64,000 nt of DNA. Origin: Planctomycetaceae bacterium. GTDB lineage: Bacteria; Planctomycetota; Planctomycetia; Planctomycetales; Planctomycetaceae. A program made the translations under genes and the position numbers. The notes beneath the pieces are model-generated. The model did not search any database and was not told where the DNA came from. It was given only the letters and a program-made list of their open reading frames with translations. This document shows positions 36,915-46,014 of this stretch, piece by piece. The DNA lies in contig JAKFUF010000126.1 in the NCBI GenBank assembly GCA_021732845.1, positions 1-64,000 of the forward strand. The letters run 5' to 3'. Positions within the stretch are counted from its first letter, which is position 1; every line of letters starts with the position of its first letter.

Positions 36915-38147
36915 ATGGATGTTTTTATTCAGGGTTCTGTGGCTCCCCAAAGCCCTCCAGGTGTGGCTCCATCCGGCGAGGGGCGGGCGCGGAAGGAGCG
37001 GGCGGATTGCAAGGTGACGGACGAGGGTTTGTACCACGCCATCGTGGCTCATCTCGGAGTCCTGTCGTATGTTGCGATCGCGGTGGGGATCAACCGCTCG
37101 GCACTCTATAAACGGATCGAGCGTGCTCCCGCACTGCAGGCCGCGCGCGATGGGGCGCGGCGGATGCTGTTGTCGCGGGCGACCTACCATTTGCGCAAGG
37201 CACTGCACGCGGGGATTGACTGGGCGGTCCACTACGTCATGTGCCGCGAATACCAGCTCTGGACGCCGTTCAACGAGCCACAGCCGCCGACGGAAGCGCA
37301 GGCCAACCGGGCTCCGCGCGAGCCGAAACTGGAGGAGGCGGAGGAGGTCGAGGAACAACCGGAGCGGGCGGGCAAGTCGCTGCGGCGGCTGATCCGCGCG
37401 GTGGAGCGGGGGGAGCCGTGGGCGGTCAAGTACTGTTTGAACCACCTCGACCCGCGCGGCCGCTACGCGAAGAAATCCCATGGCCGGAAAGCGGAAGCCA
37501 CGGTTAGACAGGTTCGGCCCGAGGCACCGCCGGTCGTCATTGATGAGGTCGCGGCCGAGCTGGCGAAGGCGGTCTTTGATGCGGAACGCGGCCGTGGGAC
37601 AGGCCAACGCCAAAAGCAAGCTGCGCCGCCTGTCTGCGATCGGCGCGCGGCGGCGGAAGATCTTACCACGTCGATTGAGACTTTGAACGAAACCGCTTCG
37701 CCCGCGCCGGTGTTGATGCCAGGGGCGGCTTGCCAAGAAGAGGCGATGGTCTCTTCGGCATACGAATTACAGTCCGAGATTTCCGCGCCCACCCTCGAGG
37801 TAGGATCAGCGCCCACTGTTTCAATGAACGGACTGAGTCTGAGCCACGACTTCGCGCCCACCGTGGATGTCGGGTTCGACGACAACTCCACTTCTCGACC
37901 GCCGATCGCCGCGCCGCTCCTCACGGCGATCGCGCCTGAACCGTTCGCGCCCACCCTCGACCCAGCGCCCACTTTGCACGCCGCACCACTTCCAGACAGC
38001 GCGCCCACCAAACCCGCGAAGTGTTCGCCGTCCCGAAAGCACAAACAACCAAAATCTCAATCCCGCGACCGCACCCGAAAACGGCGCGTGAGGCCACTTT
38101 CAACGAAAAAACGCAGCCACGTACGCCGGTCGCATTCGCCCGGTTGA
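36915..38147 (+). CDS. Terminase-small-subunit-like protein with long basic tail
   Basis: 410 residues. The N-terminal half has a helix-turn-helix-like segment (VLSYVAIAVGINRSALYKRI), helices ARRMLLSRATYHLRKALHAG, an acidic coiled-coil-like linker (EEAEEVEEQPERAG), and GEPWAVKYCLNHLDPRGRYA. The last motif, a G-x-x-W-A-V/I-K-Y/F block before a short end, is characteristic of phage terminase small subunits. The C-terminal ~200 residues are low-complexity (repeated FAPT/SAPT motifs), ending in a Lys/Arg-rich tail. No other phage gene is nearby, so it is either a lone prophage remnant or a domesticated DNA-binding protein. A near-consensus promoter precedes it. Confidence 0.65.
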   Translation: MDVFIQGSVAPQSPPGVAPSGEGRARKERADCKVTDEGLYHAIVAHLGVLSYVAIAVGINRSALYKRIERAPALQAARDGARRMLLSRATYHLRKALHAGIDWAVHYVMCREYQLWTPFNEPQPPTEAQANRAPREPKLEEAEEVEEQPERAGKSLRRLIRAVERGEPWAVKYCLNHLDPRGRYAKKSHGRKAEATVRQVRPEAPPVVIDEVAAELAKAVFDAERGRGTGQRQKQAAPPVCDRRAAAEDLTTSIETLNETASPAPVLMPGAACQEEAMVSSAYELQSEISAPTLEVGSAPTVSMNGLSLSHDFAPTVDVGFDDNSTSRPPIAAPLLTAIAPEPFAPTLDPAPTLHAAPLPDSAPTKPAKCSPSRKHKQPKSQSRDRTRKRRVRPLSTKKRSHVRRSHSPG

Positions 38148-38834
38148 CCGCCGTAGGATGGCCTTCCGAGGCCGTCCCGATGAACAGTTGATGCTCCCAT
38201 CACCGTCGACTTGGCGAATCCCGACGTTTTTCGGCGAGTGGGCGTCAACCGCCCTCCGAACGGCCTAGGAAGGCCATTCTACAAACACCGTAGGATGGCC
38301 TTCCGAGGCCGGATATGTTGGTGGCGGGCGGGAAACTCGGCGTAAGCCCGGATGGCTTAAATGATTTTGCAGTCTATGCATGCGAAAATCCGTGTGGCGC
38401 GCGAGGCCCTGGTTGGAATGACGTGTCTCGCCGGAACCTCGACCGCCGCCAGGAGAAGCCTCACCGCACAGCCTGGTCGATCGGCATCCCCCAGAGCCTG
38501 GTCTCGGCGGCCTGCGGAGTGGGCCGCCGTCATGAGCAAAATGGGCAAACCTGCTCCGGATTTCGATGAATGTGGCGAATTTTGTCTGCCTCTAGGGATC
38601 GCATCGCCGGTTCTCAATGTCATGGAAAACCGGACACCGCTCCGCCGCCTCGGGCTTCAGTTCCATCAGCAACCTACCGAAATTGATAGTGTTGGCCGCG
38701 TGGCGGTGCGTGTGAAATTCTGCGGCAGGCCAGGTTCGTAGCGCAGACGAATCCGCAGACATCATCAATGTCCACATCAGCGGGCCACCTCTTTCCGGTC
38801 GGCCCGCACTGAGAGACGCGGAGCCTCTCCCATT
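38148..38834. repeat. Intergenic region with CCGTAGGATGGCCTTCCGAGGCC repeats split over sites
   Basis: CCGTAGGATGGCCTTCCGAG followed by GCC occurs at 38151-38173 and again at 38288-38310. An inverted, slightly diverged copy (GGCCTAGGAAGGCCATTCTA) lies at 38262-38281, just before the second copy, giving a hairpin-capable pair. No gene was recognised in 38148-38834. The longest open frames there have implausible composition. Confidence 0.55.
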
Positions 38835-40127
38835 ATGGTTTGCCGACGCATTGCGTGCCTTGTGGCCGTGGCTGTGGCTGTTCAATGGGCTTTTGAACGC
38901 CCGGCCTGCGCCCAGTACGGCAAGGAGCCGGTGTTCCTGGCTCCGTCAGCGTCACCGCCGGCCTCCACCCCCACGGGCACGCTGCAGGAGCTTGTCGACC
39001 AGGCGATCAGCGAAACCAGCCGCCGCCGGATGACCGCCGGGCATCACACCCCCTGGCAGATTGTGCATGGCATCGTGGCCCTGCGCTGGCAGTGCATGCT
39101 CACCAGCGGCAACATGGAAGTCAACGCGATCGAGTGGCTCGCCGCCGGACAGCGGCACAATGGCGAATCGCTCTGGCAGGTCACCCCTTACGGGGGCACG
39201 GGGCATCCCTTCACCAAGCCTTACGCGTTCGAAGGACACCCGACCCAGTTCATGGGTTACATGACCATGGCCAATATCCCCCTGAACTACGAATTCAGGG
39301 CGGACAAAGGGGTGATCACCGTCAAGGACATCATCAACGACGCCAAAATGCAGGTGATCCAGGGACCGGAAATCACCTGGACGCTCTGGGCTCTGGCCCA
39401 CTATGAAGAACCGGATGCCCAGTGGTTCAACGCCCGCGGCGAACCCTGGAGCATCGAGCGGCTGGTCAGCATTCAGACCGACGAACCGGTAACCATTGGT
39501 GCCTGCGGTGGCTGCCACGGCCTGTTCGCCTTGGCGTACTCCCGGAACCTGTATCTGCTGCGTGGCAAACCGCTTTCTGGTGTGTGGGTTGCAGCCGACC
39601 AGAAGGTCAAACGCTATGTGGAAGAGGCCCGCTCGCTCCAAAATGGTGATGGTTCATTCTCCAGCAACAATTTCAAGGGGCCAGGCTACAGCCAGGACTA
39701 CCTCACCCGGCTTTCCACCTCCGGCCACCAGTTGGAATGGCTGATGATCGCCCTGCCCAACCGCCGGTTGTCGGAACCATGGGTGGAAAAAGCCGTGGAG
39801 AACATCGCCCGCGACCTGTTGAATTCCCGCCGCTACCCGGCCGACTGCGGACCCCTTTACCACGCCCTGCACGCTCTCGTCCTGTACAAGCAACGCACCG
39901 TGCCGGGTGCGCAGGAGCCAGTCCGCACTTCTGAATTGAAGCTGGTGGACCGCAACAAACCCAAGCCGGCCGCCGGGACATTCGTCGCCGTGCCTGCACC
40001 GCAGCCCGGTGCGCCTGCACCGCAGATGACGGTGACACCCGTGCTTCCGCCGGTGACGCCAGTCCCGCTGCCGGTCACCCCCGCCCCCATCACGGCGGAC
40101 AGGCCCACGGACACCAAAGTCCAATAA
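38835..40127 (+). CDS. Secreted alpha/alpha-barrel-like protein (prenyltransferase/squalene-cyclase-like fold)
   Basis: 430 residues with a signal peptide (CLVAVAVAVQWAFERPACA). The body is helix-rich with TPWQIVHGIVALRWQCML, EITWTLWALAHY and ACGGCHGLFALAYSRN. A QNGDGSFSSN turn resembles the Q-x-x-D/E-G-S-F/W (QW-type) motif of alpha6/alpha6 barrels such as terpene cyclases and protein prenyltransferases. 'GPLYHALHALVLYKQR' supplies the final helix pair. A Pro/Thr/Ala/Val-rich tail of ~70 residues follows. Active-site acids of cyclases (DxDD) are not seen, so enzyme activity is doubtful. A terminator follows the gene. Confidence 0.6.
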   Translation: MVCRRIACLVAVAVAVQWAFERPACAQYGKEPVFLAPSASPPASTPTGTLQELVDQAISETSRRRMTAGHHTPWQIVHGIVALRWQCMLTSGNMEVNAIEWLAAGQRHNGESLWQVTPYGGTGHPFTKPYAFEGHPTQFMGYMTMANIPLNYEFRADKGVITVKDIINDAKMQVIQGPEITWTLWALAHYEEPDAQWFNARGEPWSIERLVSIQTDEPVTIGACGGCHGLFALAYSRNLYLLRGKPLSGVWVAADQKVKRYVEEARSLQNGDGSFSSNNFKGPGYSQDYLTRLSTSGHQLEWLMIALPNRRLSEPWVEKAVENIARDLLNSRRYPADCGPLYHALHALVLYKQRTVPGAQEPVRTSELKLVDRNKPKPAAGTFVAVPAPQPGAPAPQMTVTPVLPPVTPVPLPVTPAPITADRPTDTKVQ

Positions 40128-40146
40128 GAGCCGATCCTTCGATGTG

Positions 40147-40187
40147 GGACGCTGAACCCAACTCGGTTTCAGCGTCCTTGTCTTTTT
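40147..40187 (+). terminator. Rho-independent terminator after the alpha/alpha-barrel gene
   Basis: GGACGCTGAA (40147-40156) pairs perfectly with TTCAGCGTCC (40168-40177) across an 11-base loop and is followed by TTGTCTTTTT. It lies 20 bases past the stop of the plus-strand gene. The adjacent TCTTTTTATGGCACG sequence is directly repeated once. Confidence 0.85.
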
Positions 40188-40377
40188 ATGGCACGGGTCT
40201 TTTTATGGCACGAGCAGAGGCCGCCGGCGCGAACAAGGGTGTTCTCCCAGTCGAACCGCCATGCCCAATGCGACCATGACAAATTGCTCCGCGGAGCATG
40301 GCGGATGTCGAATCTGGCTGTGAAGGGTCAGACGCCGCATGGATTTCTGGCGGCTGTCGGTTGGAGAGGTGCGTTTC

Positions 40378-42447
40378 TCACCCTGAGCCCGCCAAATCGA
40401 ACAACTGGCCGAAGCGCGTCAGCACCTGTTGCTTGAGCGGGGCGAACTCGGGGCTGTCGAAGGTGCCGGAATCGACGAGTTGAAAGGCAGAGGTCCGGGC
40501 GAGCAGCAGCACGTCCTGATCACGGGCCAGATCGGCCACGCGCAGCGGGAGTTCACCGTGCTGCCGCGTGCCGAGAATGTCGCCGGGGCCGCGGATCTGG
40601 AAGTCGGCTTCGGCCACATCAAAGCCGCTGGCGTGCTTCTCCAGGGCCTGCAGCCGCTCCAGGGCGTCGTCTTCGGCCGTTCCGGTAAACAAGAAGCAGT
40701 AACCTTGGAATTGGCCGCGGCCGACACGGCCGCGAAGCTGGTGCAGTTGCGAGAGGCCGAAGCGTTCGGCCTGCTGGATGAGCATCAGCGTGGCATTGGG
40801 AACATCGACGCCAACCTCTACCACCGTGGTCGACACGAGGGCCTGTGTCTCTCCCGCCCGAAACGCATCCATCGCCGCGGCCTTCTCGGCCGGCGGCATC
40901 TGGCCATGCAGCAGGCCCACCCGGAAGCCGGCGAGTTCGTGCGTGCTCAGCCGTTGAAAGGTTTCCAGCGCTGACGCGTCGGCTTCGGTCCCCTCGATCC
41001 GCGGGCAGACGATGTACGCCTGCCGTCCCGCCTTGAGCTTCTCGCGGATGAACTGCCAGGCCTTCTTCCGCGTGGCTTCCGTCAGCACGCGGCTCGTCCA
41101 GATCTTTTGCCGGCCGGGCGGCAGTTCCTTCATGACCGACAGGTCCAGATCTCCGAACTGTGTCAGACAGAGGCTGCGGGGGATCGGTGTGGCGGTCATG
41201 ACCAGTGTGTGCGGCAGGCTGTCGCCACCCGCAAACTTGGCCCGCTGGACCACGCCGAACTTGTGCTGTTCATCAATGACAATCAGCCCCAGCTTGCCAA
41301 AGGCGACATCCTTTTGAATCAGTGCCTGCGTGCCCACCACCAACTGCAGTTCGCCACTGTTGACGCCGGCGAGAGTGATGCGGCGCTGGGCGGCGGTCAG
41401 GTCGCCCGTGAGCAGCGCCCGCTGCACGCGGCTGTTGGCCAGCAGGCGGTCCAATGTCTGCCAGTGCTGCGTGGCGAGCAGTTCGGTGGGGGTCATGAGC
41501 GCGGCTTGATAGCCGGCAGCCACCGTGACAAGCATCGCGTAAATGGCCACCACGGTTTTGCCGGCTCCCACGTCCGCCTGCAGCAGCCGGTGCATGGCAT
41601 GGCCCGATTCGAGATCGGCGCAGATTTCCCGCACGGCCTGTTCCTGACCGTTGGTCAGCGAGAACGGCAGAAGCCGCCGGATCCGGGCGTCGACCTTGGC
41701 CGAGGCGACCAGTCCTGGCGCGCGGTTCCTGAGCTTCCACGCGCGGCGACGAAGCCCGAGGGCCAGTTGAAATTCCAAGAGGTCATCAAAGATCAGTCGG
41801 AAGCGGCCGGCGGCGTAATGTTCAGGATTGGCCGGCAGGTGTACCGCCTGGATCGCCTCGCTCAGCCCGATCAGCTTTTCCTGCTTGCGGTACGATTCCG
41901 GCAATGGGTCGGGGACGAGCGGCGCGAATTCTTCGACGACCTTTCGCACGATCCGCCGCATCTCGTGCATCTTCAGCCCGTCGGTCAGGCTGTAGCGGGG
42001 CAGCATGCCGCCGTGGGCCGTGGCGTCGTCGGCATCCAGCACCTGCACGCGGGGATGCGACATCTCCCAGCGGCCCTTGAACTGCTTGCACTTGCCGGAG
42101 AACAGCACCATTTCGTAGTCGCGAAACTTGTGCAGCATCCACGGCTGGTTGAACCAGACGCCACGGACAAACTCCTTGTGCCCGCATTCCAGCAGCACGG
42201 CCGAGAGCGTCTTGCGGTTGGCCAGTTCGCGGGACTCTCGGTCCAGCACCTTCCCCCGCACGGTATGGACGGGCCCTTCGGTCAACTGGTCGACAGGGGT
42301 GACCTGCGTCAGATCCAGCACATCCCGCGGCAGACGGTAAAGGATGTCAGCCACCGTCCGCAATTCCAGCTTTTCCAAGAGTTCGGCCCGCTTCGGCCCG
42401 ACTCCGGCGACAAACTGAATCGGGGTCTGCAACGGATCCTGAGTCAT
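40378..42447 (-). CDS. recG: ATP-dependent DNA helicase RecG
   Basis: 689 residues, a normal length. The N-terminal wedge domain includes FVAGVGPKRAELLEKL and LYRLPRDVLD. The helicase core has Q motif-like LTNGQEQAV, Walker A ADVGAGKTVVA, Walker B LIVIDEQHKFGV (DEQH) and MTATPIPRSLCL. Domain 2 has TTVVEVGVDVPNATLM, QLHQLRGRVGRG and the RecG TRG tail (GPGDILGTRQHGELP). It drives fork reversal and branch migration at stalled replication forks and in recombination. All motifs are intact. The single gene is convergent with the preceding plus-strand gene. Confidence 0.97.
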   Translation of the reverse strand: MTQDPLQTPIQFVAGVGPKRAELLEKLELRTVADILYRLPRDVLDLTQVTPVDQLTEGPVHTVRGKVLDRESRELANRKTLSAVLLECGHKEFVRGVWFNQPWMLHKFRDYEMVLFSGKCKQFKGRWEMSHPRVQVLDADDATAHGGMLPRYSLTDGLKMHEMRRIVRKVVEEFAPLVPDPLPESYRKQEKLIGLSEAIQAVHLPANPEHYAAGRFRLIFDDLLEFQLALGLRRRAWKLRNRAPGLVASAKVDARIRRLLPFSLTNGQEQAVREICADLESGHAMHRLLQADVGAGKTVVAIYAMLVTVAAGYQAALMTPTELLATQHWQTLDRLLANSRVQRALLTGDLTAAQRRITLAGVNSGELQLVVGTQALIQKDVAFGKLGLIVIDEQHKFGVVQRAKFAGGDSLPHTLVMTATPIPRSLCLTQFGDLDLSVMKELPPGRQKIWTSRVLTEATRKKAWQFIREKLKAGRQAYIVCPRIEGTEADASALETFQRLSTHELAGFRVGLLHGQMPPAEKAAAMDAFRAGETQALVSTTVVEVGVDVPNATLMLIQQAERFGLSQLHQLRGRVGRGQFQGYCFLFTGTAEDDALERLQALEKHASGFDVAEADFQIRGPGDILGTRQHGELPLRVADLARDQDVLLLARTSAFQLVDSGTFDSPEFAPLKQQVLTRFGQLFDLAGSG

Positions 42448-42732
42448 GGACGGCCTGTGGTGGTCAACCGGTGGATGCGATCTTTGGTCATTCTACGCCG
42501 ACACGGCGGCGAACTGCCGCCCCTGATTGTTCTGACCCGTGGGAGTCAGGGCAATCCTGACAGTGCGGCCCCCTTCCACGCGTCGGCTCACGAGTGTCGG
42601 TTCACGACTCGTTTTCCACGGGATTCTATGCTAAATAAGTTCCGGGTCGAAAACTGTGGAATTTGCTGCATCTCTGGCATCCACTGGAAGTTTTAGGCGG
42701 CAACGGCGAAGCTGAAGGCTGGAGTGTGATTC

Positions 42733-43527
42733 ATGGGGTTGAAGTCCTACGCGGACCAGTGGGGCCTGGTGACAGGCGCCTCATCCGGCATCGGTGCGGA
42801 GTTTGCCCGGCAACTTGCCGCGCGGGGAATGCATCTGATCCTGACGGCCCGCCGTGGAGACCGGCTGCAGCAACTGGCCGATGAGCTGCACACGAAACAT
42901 GGAACGCATACCGAAATCATTGTCGGCGACCTTTCGGATCCGGCAGAGCCACAGCGGCTGCTGGCCGAGGTGGCGCGGCGTGGGAAGACCATCGAACTGT
43001 TGGTCAACAATGCCGGCTTCGGGCTCGTCTCGGAGATCGAGACGGCCGACCCCGCGAAAATGCTGCAGATGATTCAATTGAACATCACCGCGCTGACCGA
43101 GCTGAACTATCGCGTGCTGCCGGGGATGATGGCGCGGGGCCGCGGCGGAATCATCAATGTGGCCTCAATTGCCGCCTTTCAGCCGGTCGCCTACATGGGA
43201 GTGTATGCCGCGACCAAGGCGTATGTCCTGCACTTCACTGAGGCCATGTGGGCCGAGGCGCGGGAGAAAGGGGTGACAGTGCTGGCGCTCTGCCCTGGCA
43301 CGACGAAAACCGAGTTCTTTGACGTTGCCGGTCGGCCAGGCTGGGCCGAGTCGCAGGGCGGTGACGAGGTGAAACCGGTGGTTCGGACGGCGCTCAAGGC
43401 CCTGGACAAGAAGAAACAGTACACTGTCGCCGGCTGGGGCAACTACATCCGCTCCCTGCTGGTCCGTCTCGCCGCGCGGCGGACAGTCGTCAAGGTTTCG
43501 ATGCAATTCTTCCGACCGCAGAAATAG
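42733..43527 (+). CDS. Short-chain dehydrogenase/reductase
   Basis: 264 residues, classical SDR. The cofactor motif TGASSGIGAEFARQL lies near residues 16-30. NNAGFG follows near 93, then the catalytic Ser in NVASIAAFQPV and Tyr/Lys in YAATKAYVLHF. The sequence ARRGDRLQQLADEL after strand 2 suggests NADP(H) preference. C-terminal residues (ALDKKKQYTVAGWGNYIRSL, then RLAARRTVVKVSMQFF) resemble the DltE/YqjQ type. Substrate unknown. It starts 11 bases before its own operon partner's region; the next gene begins 10 bases after its stop. Confidence 0.9.
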   Translation: MGLKSYADQWGLVTGASSGIGAEFARQLAARGMHLILTARRGDRLQQLADELHTKHGTHTEIIVGDLSDPAEPQRLLAEVARRGKTIELLVNNAGFGLVSEIETADPAKMLQMIQLNITALTELNYRVLPGMMARGRGGIINVASIAAFQPVAYMGVYAATKAYVLHFTEAMWAEAREKGVTVLALCPGTTKTEFFDVAGRPGWAESQGGDEVKPVVRTALKALDKKKQYTVAGWGNYIRSLLVRLAARRTVVKVSMQFFRPQK

Positions 43528-43537
43528 CGGATTTCTC

Positions 43538-43918
43538 ATGCAAGACGACGCCTATCCCTACAATGACACGCCTTTCGAACTGCCGCATTCCGGCCCTGGT
43601 TTGGCATCGTTTTTCATCTCAATCCTGGCCTGGGTCACCGTGCTTGGCGCATTCGGCTTCGCCGGCTACCTCGGTGCCAGACAGCAGGGCGGTCCGCCAC
43701 CGCCGCAAGAGCAACTGATGATCGTCGGCTTTGTCATGATGGGTGGCAGCGCCCTGTTCATTGTTGGGGCGATCCTTGGATTGGTCGGCGTGCTGCTGCC
43801 CAATCGTAAGAAAGTGTTCGCCATCCTCGGACTGGTGTTTTCCCTGCTGCCAGTCTTCGCCTGTGTCGGCCTGATGGTGCTGGGAGTGGCCTTCGGCGCG
43901 GCGATGGGGAAAATGTGA
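43538..43918 (+). CDS. Small membrane protein (DUF4190-like)
   Basis: 126 residues with a short N-terminal soluble leader (MQDDAYPYNDTPFELPHSG) and three hydrophobic segments: FFISILAWVTVLGAFGFAGY, MIVGFVMMGGSALFIVGAI followed by LGLVGVLL, and VFAILGLVFSLLPVFACVG. The order 'GLASFFISILAW...IVGAILGLVGVLLPNRKKVFAILGLVFS' resembles DUF4190-type proteins. It lies 10 bases after the dehydrogenase gene, hence probably in one transcript. Function unknown. Confidence 0.65.
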   Translation: MQDDAYPYNDTPFELPHSGPGLASFFISILAWVTVLGAFGFAGYLGARQQGGPPPPQEQLMIVGFVMMGGSALFIVGAILGLVGVLLPNRKKVFAILGLVFSLLPVFACVGLMVLGVAFGAAMGKM

Positions 43919-43983
43919 TTTCTGTGGCACAACCTCGCTAAGGAATTCGCCTGCAGCTCGTAATGCATGCAGCGGCACACAGT

Positions 43984-45828
43984 TTACCTGCTGTTTTGAA
44001 TCTTTACCGTCCGGTTGTCACGCGCGATTGTCTGCACCGCATCGCCGCCCCGGGCAACAACTGTCACATTGTGTTCACCGTCGGGATGCCGCCGCGTGTC
44101 CCAAACCAGTGGCTCTGGCGATTTCGCAGACATGACACGCTGGCCATCCACGTAGAGTTCCCATTCGGCGGCTGCAATCCCGTCAGGTGAATCACACTTT
44201 GGTTGCAGCATGACTTCGCCGACGAGGGCGCTGTCCGTCGTAAATCCCCCGACGCTCAACGTGAACTGTCGCCGCCACGGCTGGGCCAGAGGATCGCCGA
44301 CGATCAGGAGCTGATAGGGACCGGCGACCGACTGGTAGAACGACTCGGCCAGGGTGCAGCCACGGGCGTAATGCACATGAATGAACGGCGTGGGAAACTT
44401 GGCCTGAATGGCAAAGGGCTCGGTGACTGTTCCAGAGGATCCAGCGGCCCCCTGCTTGAGAAACTCCGTGAGTGGAGTTTGCCCGGCTCCCGCAGTCATC
44501 ACTCCGCCGAAGCTGGTGAGATGTTCGACAATCGCCCCCGGCAGCATCGTGCTGCCGCTCTTGGGCCAGTCGAAATCGGCGATGCCGATGACCGCACCGG
44601 CCACGTCGGACTTTTTCTGCGGCAAGACCCCGTCTTCGACAATCGCCTTCACCCCCAGCGTTTCGAGCGCCCGCGCCGCATTGCGGAAACCCCATTCACG
44701 GGTCGTGGAGCGCACGTCGCCGTTCCGCTCGAAATAGATCGTGCCTGTCGGCCGCGATCCGTCCGCCGTTGCCGTACGGCGCAGGTTGGCGAGCGCCTCT
44801 TCAACGCTGTTGCCACGCCCGGTCGTGCAGGCCAACACCGTCGAGAGCATGTAGCGCGGAGCCCTTTCATCCGCAGTCGGCATTCCGTTCGGCAGCCATC
44901 CCATCGAAGACCGAAACCCGACGGCGGACTGCACGTCGAAATCGGCCTCACGCATCTCGCCAAGCAATGCCTTGAATTCCTCCCGGTCGCGCAGACTCTT
45001 CAAATCGTCATCGCGCACGGCCTGCTGTGCATCCCACCAGCCGGATTTGACGGCCTGTTTCAAGGCCAACAGGGCAGCATCCGCCTGACCAAGCTGCATC
45101 AGTCCGCAGGCGTGGTTGTAGTGCAGTTCGGCCGACTGCGGATGAGCCTTCTGCAGCGCCTCGATCACGGCAACGACTTCTTTGAGCCGCGCTGCGAGCA
45201 TCAGTTTCTCTTCGTCTGTGGGCGAATCGCCTTCTTTTCGCCGCTGCGCTGCCTGCGTCTGTTGCTGAAATGTCGTCAGAGCGTCGGCGTATTGCCGCAG
45301 TTCATCGCTGGTCCAGGGCGTGTCCGTCGACTTCGCGACCACGCGGCGCGCGTATGAGTTGGCATTCAGCGCCAGATACCGCAGGTCCTTCGCCATCACC
45401 GCCTGGTAGAGAAACGTCAGCCCATTGATCGAAGCCACCGGTGTCAGCACCCGTGGCAACTTTTGTTCACCGATGTCGCCGCTGACATCAATCGCCGTGG
45501 GGATCTCCGCCGAGTAGGCAATGACGTCGATCTGCGGAAGCAGCCCGCGCTCCGTGAGAATTTGAAATACTGGTCCCAGAATCCGCTGTCGAAAATCCTC
45601 GACCGACATTTTCTCCTTGTCTGGAAGCCCCGTGACCGAGACCAGATTCCCGGCCGGAACGCCCCGCAACCGGACGTATTCCTCCGCGATCGTCTTCGAC
45701 GCCGCGCTGTCGCCGTTGACCACAATGGCAACGTTCTCGGGAGCCACTCCGGCGCATGCACACCTGGGAATTGTCAAGAACGTGGCCAGTACGACTAGCA
45801 GTCCGAGCCATGTCGTCTTCGGTGTCAT
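43984..45828 (-). CDS. TIGR03790 family secreted protein with internal TPR-like insert
   Basis: 614 residues from ATG 45828 (MTPKTTWLGLLVVLATFLTI signal, then CACAG). The TIGR03790 core is visible: VAPENVAIVVNGDSAASKTI, EEYVRLRGVPAGNLVSVTG, IDVIAYSAEIPTAI, GLTFLYQAVM. Residues about 200-320 form a helical insert with a TPR-like pair (AELHYNHACGLMQLGQADAA, LLALKQAVKSGWW). The conserved core resumes with GDVRSTTREWGFRNAARALE, PGAIVEHLTSFGG and GPYQLLIVGDPLAQPW. A C-terminal Ig-like domain ends the protein. An upstream in-frame start at 45903 is less likely, since it would precede the signal peptide. Function of the family is undefined. Confidence 0.8.
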   Translation of the reverse strand: MTPKTTWLGLLVVLATFLTIPRCACAGVAPENVAIVVNGDSAASKTIAEEYVRLRGVPAGNLVSVTGLPDKEKMSVEDFRQRILGPVFQILTERGLLPQIDVIAYSAEIPTAIDVSGDIGEQKLPRVLTPVASINGLTFLYQAVMAKDLRYLALNANSYARRVVAKSTDTPWTSDELRQYADALTTFQQQTQAAQRRKEGDSPTDEEKLMLAARLKEVVAVIEALQKAHPQSAELHYNHACGLMQLGQADAALLALKQAVKSGWWDAQQAVRDDDLKSLRDREEFKALLGEMREADFDVQSAVGFRSSMGWLPNGMPTADERAPRYMLSTVLACTTGRGNSVEEALANLRRTATADGSRPTGTIYFERNGDVRSTTREWGFRNAARALETLGVKAIVEDGVLPQKKSDVAGAVIGIADFDWPKSGSTMLPGAIVEHLTSFGGVMTAGAGQTPLTEFLKQGAAGSSGTVTEPFAIQAKFPTPFIHVHYARGCTLAESFYQSVAGPYQLLIVGDPLAQPWRRQFTLSVGGFTTDSALVGEVMLQPKCDSPDGIAAAEWELYVDGQRVMSAKSPEPLVWDTRRHPDGEHNVTVVARGGDAVQTIARDNRTVKIQNSR

Positions 45829-46014
45829 GACGTGGCCCGCCCAACGCAATGTGAATGCATAGATTGCCCGTTCGATCAATTGATGGCCTCCTTCGACATG
45901 CATGCCGCAATCCTTGATCTTCGGTTCCTTCGTGACCTTCTGTTCAAATCTCCAACAGAAGGTGAAGGTTTTGAAATGAAGATGTGGTTCATTTGGCCAT
46001 CTGCGACCAGCGGC

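Noticed and set aside
36915-38147. Intact prophage
   Set aside because: Only one terminase-like gene is present; no other structural, lysis or integrase gene occurs in the window.
38361-38741. 126-codon plus-strand frame in the 38.1-38.8 kb gap
   Set aside because: No family resemblance and implausible composition; the region holds inverted repeats instead.
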